This document shows positions 35,595 to 39,230 of a stretch of DNA of 39,230 bases, in pieces. The stretch is from Alkalibacterium kapii. Lineage in GTDB: Bacteria > Bacillota > Bacilli > Lactobacillales > Carnobacteriaceae_A. The stretch is from the NCBI RefSeq assembly GCF_007988865.1, contig NZ_BJUY01000018.1, positions 1 to 39,230 on the forward strand. The letters are read 5' to 3'. The notes beneath the pieces are model-generated. The model was given only the letters and a program-made list of their open reading frames with translations. It had not been told where the DNA came from and ran no database searches. The translations under genes were made by a program, and so were the position numbers. Each line of letters starts with the position of its first letter. Position 1 is the first letter of the stretch.

Positions 35595-35870
35595 TTAACG
35601 TTTCGTTGTGCGGTCGCCTTTTGCGTGTCCGCGGTACGTTCTTGTAGGTGCAAATTCACCTAGTTTATGCCCAACCATGTCTTCTTGAACATAGACGGGT
35701 ACATGCTTTCTTCCATCATATACGGCAATGGTATAACCTACAAAGTTCGGAAAGATAGTTGAACGACGTGACCATGTTTTGATAACACGTTTGTTGTTGT
35801 CATCCATTTCGCGAACTTTTTTCATCAAATGATCATCGACGAAAGGTCCTTTTTTCAAACTACGGCTCAT
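35595..35870 (-). CDS. rpsS: 30S ribosomal protein S19
   Basis: 91 residues, [20 protein letters not shown] and [20 protein letters not shown]. Head protein next to S13. Between rplB and rplV. Confidence 0.98.
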   Translation of the reverse strand: MSRSLKKGPFVDDHLMKKVREMDDNNKRVIKTWSRRSTIFPNFVGYTIAVYDGRKHVPVYVQEDMVGHKLGEFAPTRTYRGHAKGDRTTKR

Positions 35871-35927
35871 GTATTGCCCTCCTCTTGGGTTTTTCCCATA
35901 ATATTACTTTTAGACTTATGATTTTAC

Positions 35928-36764
35928 TTATTTTTTCTTTTTACGACTACGTACGATAAGTTTATCTGAACGGTTATGTCCTTTACGGGTGATTTTACCA
36001 AGTGTTGGTTTACCCCATGGAGACATTGGGCTTGGGCGACCGATCGGTGCTCTACCTTCACCACCACCGTGCGGGTGATCGTTAGGGTTCATTACAGATC
36101 CACGAACTGTCGGACGTTTACCTAGCCATCTGCTGCGACCAGCTTTACCGATATTGATCAGTTCATGCTGTTCATTACCAACCGAACCCACTGTTGCACG
36201 ACAACTTGATAAGATCAAGCGTGTTTCACCTGAACTCAACTTAACGAGTGCGTATTTACCTTCTTTACCTAATACTTGAGCTGAAGTTCCAGCTGAACGA
36301 ACGAGTTGTCCGCCTTTACCAGGCTTCATTTCAATATTGTGTATAAACGTACCAACAGGGATATTTGTTAATGGCAGTGCATTCCCTACTTTGATATCGA
36401 TGTCAGTACCGGAATAAATGCTTGTACCTACTTTGATTCCTTTTGGTGAAAGAATGTAAGTTTTTGTTCCATCTTCATATTGTACCAATGAAATATTTGC
36501 GGAACGGTTTGGATCATATTCAACAGTTTTAATAATACCGCGAACGCCATCTTTTTGACGTTTGAAGTCGATCACACGATATTTATGCTTGTGGCCTCCG
36601 CCTTGATGACGGACAGTGATTTTACCAGCATTGTTACGTCCGGCACGTTTAGGGTTTGGTCTCAACAAACTTTTTTCCGGTTTGCTGGTTGTGATTTCAG
36701 CAAAATCTGACCCTGTCATGTTACGACGTCCATTTGTGGTAGCTTTGTATGTCTTAATTGCCAC
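35928..36764 (-). CDS. rplB: 50S ribosomal protein L2
   Basis: 278 residues. [20 protein letters not shown] and the peptidyl-transferase-proximal [20 protein letters not shown] with the conserved histidine. It starts with GTG. Essential large-subunit protein; fixes 23S rRNA near the active site. Confidence 0.98.
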   Translation of the reverse strand: MAIKTYKATTNGRRNMTGSDFAEITTSKPEKSLLRPNPKRAGRNNAGKITVRHQGGGHKHKYRVIDFKRQKDGVRGIIKTVEYDPNRSANISLVQYEDGTKTYILSPKGIKVGTSIYSGTDIDIKVGNALPLTNIPVGTFIHNIEMKPGKGGQLVRSAGTSAQVLGKEGKYALVKLSSGETRLILSSCRATVGSVGNEQHELINIGKAGRSRWLGKRPTVRGSVMNPNDHPHGGGEGRAPIGRPSPMSPWGKPTLGKITRKGHNRSDKLIVRSRKKKK

Positions 36765-36819
36765 GTTATTCCCCTCCTTGTTAAACTAGTTTTTCAAGAA
36801 TTTTATTTTAGATATTGTT

Positions 36820-37110
36820 TTATTCTTCTTCGCCGAATAATTGAATATCATTTGAATCAGCTGAAAGAGTCACGATTGCTTTTTTACGTTTTTTGGTGTG
36901 ACCTTCATAGCGTCCCATGCGTTTTGGCTTAGGAGCTGTATTGATAACATTGACTTTATCAACTTTAACATCGAATAATTCTTCGACAGATTTTTTAATG
37001 TGAGTCTTTTTAGCGCGAACATTCACTTCGAATGTATACTTTTTATCATCCATAGCATACATAGAAGCTTCAGTAATGATCGGGCGTAGAATTACGTCTC
37101 GTGCATCCAT
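36820..37110 (-). CDS. rplW: 50S ribosomal protein L23
   Basis: 96 residues, [20 protein letters not shown] and [20 protein letters not shown]. Exit-tunnel rim protein, docking site for trigger factor and SRP. Its ATG overlaps the rplD stop by one base (TAATG), so the two are coupled. Confidence 0.97.
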   Translation of the reverse strand: MDARDVILRPIITEASMYAMDDKKYTFEVNVRAKKTHIKKSVEELFDVKVDKVNVINTAPKPKRMGRYEGHTKKRKKAIVTLSADSNDIQLFGEEE

Positions 37111-37733
37111 TATTGAAGAGCCCCCTCTACTTTATCCAGAGCAGACTTCGTCAAGATGAGTGAGTCATGTGCAACAACATCCAGCACGGATACATTGTCA
37201 GGAGCGACAACTTTTACTCCTGGTATATTTCGTGCAGACAATCTTGCAAATTCATTGTCATCTTCCAAAACAACTAATGCTTTTTTACCAGCTTTCAGGT
37301 TATTCAGCACAGCTCTGAATTCTTTCGTTTTTGGTGCGTCGAAGTTTAAACTGTCTAATACAATGATGTCTTCACTGTTTGCTTTTGCAGATAGTACAGA
37401 TTTAATGGCTAAGCGACGTACCTTTCTTGGTAATTTATATGAGTATGAACGTGGTGTCGGTCCGAAGACTACGCCACCTCCACGCCATTGAGGTGATCGG
37501 ATAGAACCTTGACGGGCACGTCCGGTACCTTTTTGACGCCATGGTTTACGTCCTCCGCCACGTCTTGCGCTACGGTTTTTTACTGCATGTGTTCCTTGTC
37601 TTAAAGACGCACGCTGCATAGTGACCGCATCAAAAACAACTGCTTCATTTGGTTCGATACCAAATACTGCATCGTTCAATGTCACATCACCATTTTGCGT
37701 TCCGTCTTGTTTAAATAACGTTACTGTTGGCAT
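37110..37733 (-). CDS. rplD: 50S ribosomal protein L4
   Basis: 207 residues. Internal loop [20 protein letters not shown] and the [20 protein letters not shown] segment. Besides its structural role, L4 binds the S10 operon leader to repress it in E. coli; a leader with several hairpins is present at 38739-38940 here, but L4 control of it is not shown. Confidence 0.98.
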   Translation of the reverse strand: MPTVTLFKQDGTQNGDVTLNDAVFGIEPNEAVVFDAVTMQRASLRQGTHAVKNRSARRGGGRKPWRQKGTGRARQGSIRSPQWRGGGVVFGPTPRSYSYKLPRKVRRLAIKSVLSAKANSEDIIVLDSLNFDAPKTKEFRAVLNNLKAGKKALVVLEDDNEFARLSARNIPGVKVVAPDNVSVLDVVAHDSLILTKSALDKVEGALQ

Positions 37734-37758
37734 TCTGCTTGTCCTCCCTTCCTACTTA

Positions 37759-38394
37759 TTACTTGTTAGCTTTTTCTGCTGATTGTATTTGAACTAATGA
37801 TTTTTTAGATCCTGGTACGTTACCTTTGACCAATAGTACATTGCGTTCTGTATCTACGCGTACGATTTCAAGGTTTTGTACAGTGACCTGATCTCCACCC
37901 ATGCGGCCAGCTAATTTCTTGCCTTTAAATACGCGGCCAGGATGTGTAGCCATACCCATTGCACCAGGACGACGGTGATAACGAGATCCGTGAGTTTCAG
38001 GTCCACGACTTTGTCCGTGACGCTTGATAACCCCTTGGAATCCTTTACCTTTAGAAGTCCCTGTAACATCAACGATGTCACCTTTTGCAAATGTGTCTAC
38101 TTTAATTTCATTTCCAACTTCGACGTCCCCTAGCTCAGCATCTCGTAATTCCTTAATGAAGCGCTTAGGAGCCGTGTTAGCTTTTTTAACATGACCTTGT
38201 GCTGGTTTGTTAGATAAAACATCACGTTTATCTTCATACCCTAATTGCACAGCATTGTAACCATCTGTTTCAGCAGTTTTAACTTGTAAAACCGTGTTAG
38301 GCTGAACTTCGATTACTGTAACAGGTAATAATTCTCCTGCTTCGCTGAAAATTTGAGTCATTCCAACTTTTTTTCCTAAGATTCCCTTGGTCAT
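37759..38394 (-). CDS. rplC: 50S ribosomal protein L3
   Basis: 211 residues, [20 protein letters not shown] at the N-terminus and [20 protein letters not shown] near the peptidyl-transferase centre. Assembly initiator. Second gene of the S10 operon. Confidence 0.98.
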   Translation of the reverse strand: MTKGILGKKVGMTQIFSEAGELLPVTVIEVQPNTVLQVKTAETDGYNAVQLGYEDKRDVLSNKPAQGHVKKANTAPKRFIKELRDAELGDVEVGNEIKVDTFAKGDIVDVTGTSKGKGFQGVIKRHGQSRGPETHGSRYHRRPGAMGMATHPGRVFKGKKLAGRMGGDQVTVQNLEIVRVDTERNVLLVKGNVPGSKKSLVQIQSAEKANK

Positions 38395-38429
38395 GAGTAC
38401 ACCTCCGTTATATGATAGTTTTTTATTGA

Positions 38430-38738
38430 TTATAATTTGATTTCAATGTCTATACCTGATGGTAAATCAAGTTTAGTTAACGCATCGACAGTTTTCGCTG
38501 TTGGATTCAAGATATCCACTAAACGTTTGTGTGTGCGCATTTCGAATTGCTCGCGTGAATCTTTATATTTGTGTGGCGAACGGATTACAGTAAATAATTT
38601 ACGTTCAGTAGGCAATGGAATTGGTCCAGAAACGTCTGCCCCAGTTCTTTTTGCTGTTTCCACAATTTTGTCTGCTGATTGATCAAGTACGCGATGTTCG
38701 TAAGCTTTCAAACGAATACGTATTTTTTGTTTTGCCAT
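38430..38738 (-). CDS. rpsJ: 30S ribosomal protein S10
   Basis: 102 residues, [20 protein letters not shown] and [20 protein letters not shown]. Also the NusE antitermination partner of NusB, and the 53-60 loop is the tetracycline-adaptation site. First gene of the S10 operon; the SD GAAGGAGGG precedes it. Confidence 0.98.
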   Translation of the reverse strand: MAKQKIRIRLKAYEHRVLDQSADKIVETAKRTGADVSGPIPLPTERKLFTVIRSPHKYKDSREQFEMRTHKRLVDILNPTAKTVDALTKLDLPSGIDIEIKL

Positions 38739-38940
38739 GATTTTCCCTCCTTCGCTTATTTAAGAAATAAACCTAGCTCCACGAAAATTTCCAACCACCC
38801 TCCATGGCAATGCATCCGGGCGTGTCACAACCTCTCGCTTCCTAGCCTCGGCTCCATGAGGTACCCCTCTTGTTTGAATGATGTGCTAAACCTTGATGGC
38901 ATGCACTTTTGTTCAAAAAAGAAGCGTTTCTCACAGACAC
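38739..38940 (-). ncRNA. S10 operon leader RNA (candidate ribosomal protein leader)
   Basis: About 200 nt of untranslated leader lie between the promoter and rpsJ, with no plausible coding frame. It contains a GAGG/CCTC hairpin (38858-38869) and a GTGC-GCAC pairing near 38881-38908. Two adjacent purine-rich GGAGGGTGG and GGAGCCGAGGC blocks are also present. Length and position suit an autoregulatory leader for this operon; the exact family is not identified. Confidence 0.55.
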
Positions 38941-38947
38941 CTTAACT

Positions 38948-38976
38948 AGTATACAGACAATGAATAATATAATCAA
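38948..38976 (-). promoter_or_regulatory. S10 operon promoter
   Basis: TTGATT (38971-38976), a 17-nt spacer and TATACT (38948-38953) on the minus strand. Transcription would start near 38941. Confidence 0.8.
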
Positions 38977-39120
38977 GTTTTTTTCTTTCTTTTTTTAAAA
39001 ATGTATTGCATAGTTTTTAGCTTAAAGACTTTCAGCTTCATTTCCGGGAGAATCTGTCTTGAAACATTGGTTAAGCGGCGACTGAATCCTTCTCTGAGCT
39101 CACTCAACTGATTATGCTAA
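38977..39120. other. gene-free stretch upstream of the S10 promoter
   Basis: No coding frame or clear terminator is seen. The stretch is A/T-rich next to the promoter, with a long A tract on the minus strand upstream of the -35 that could act as an UP element. Confidence 0.35.
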
Positions 39121-39230
39121 GTGAGTTCGACATCTCAACGTCAAAAGTGCTTACTCGAATACCTACTGTCTCGTGAGTTCGACATCTCAACGTCAAAAGT
39201 GCTTACTCGAATACCTACTGTCTCGTGAGT
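39121..39230. repeat. 52-bp tandem repeat running off the window
   Basis: Copies begin with GTGAGTTCGACATCTCAACG at 39121, 39173 and 39225. The two complete copies are identical over all 52 bases, and the third is cut by the window end. All of the unit repeats, so it is not a CRISPR array. An incomplete inverted repeat CTCACT/AGTGAG (39099-39104, 39120-39125) precedes it. Confidence 0.85.

Noticed and set aside
39121-39230. CRISPR array at the window end
   Set aside because: The whole 52-bp unit repeats, with no variable spacers.

Overview
The window is low-GC Gram-positive chromosome with strong Shine-Dalgarno sites (AAAGGAGG type), frequent GTG/TTG starts and Rho-independent terminators. 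It carries a full S10-spc-alpha ribosomal protein cluster with no map gene between adk and infA, an EcfA1-EcfA2-EcfT module after rplQ, cop boxes, cre-type sites and an F420-ligase homologue outside any F420 context. Together these suggest Lactobacillales, probably a Carnobacteriaceae-like marine or halotolerant genus (Marinilactibacillus/Alkalibacterium type). The genus is an inference from gene content, not a database result. No rRNA, tRNA, CRISPR array, insertion sequence or prophage was seen.

Layout. (1) 1-1532: a pyridoxamine-phosphate-oxidase-fold protein and an MscS-type channel, minus strand. (2) 1628-9299: a minus-strand carbohydrate island, in transcription order an RpiR/MurR regulator, a GH38 mannosylglycerate-hydrolase-like alpha-mannosidase, a PTS EIICB of the alpha-glucoside type, a GH4 6-phospho-alpha-glucosidase-like enzyme and, after a terminator, a glycerate kinase. 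A cre-like site overlaps the -10 of the GH38-PTS-GH4 operon and a perfect 14-bp palindrome lies just upstream. GH38, PTS and glycerate kinase together suggest uptake and phosphorolytic-style catabolism of glycosyl-glycerate compatible solutes; this is the most interesting system here. (3) 9477-10667: the only clear plus-strand gene, an orphan CofE-like protein. (4) 10792-19640: a short second adenylate-kinase-like gene, copZ and copA under a cop-box promoter, tandem repeats, a two-component system whose sensor has a Met/His-rich extracytoplasmic domain, a secreted M23 peptidase with coiled coil, and a small secreted Asn/Met/His-containing protein. (5) 19747-24153: P-loop kinase, truA, a 51-bp palindromic repeat array, ecfT, ecfA2, ecfA1. 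(6) 24517-38738: rplQ, rpoA, rpsK, rpsM, rpmJ, infA, adk, secY, rplO, rpmD, rpsE, rplR, rplF, rpsH, rpsN, rplE, rplX, rplN, rpsQ, rpmC, rplP, rpsC, rplV, rpsS, rplB, rplW, rplD, rplC, rpsJ, all on the minus strand. (7) 38739-39230: S10 operon leader and promoter, then a 52-bp tandem repeat running off the window.

The ribosomal cluster is read from at least two visible promoters (before rpsJ and before infA). Several intergenic hairpins inside it (upstream of rplN, between rplF and rplR, and between rplQ and ecfA1) may tune local expression. Three unrelated-looking tandem repeat arrays in the window share a period of about 51-52 bp (103 bp being roughly a degenerate double unit), which the gene annotation does not explain.
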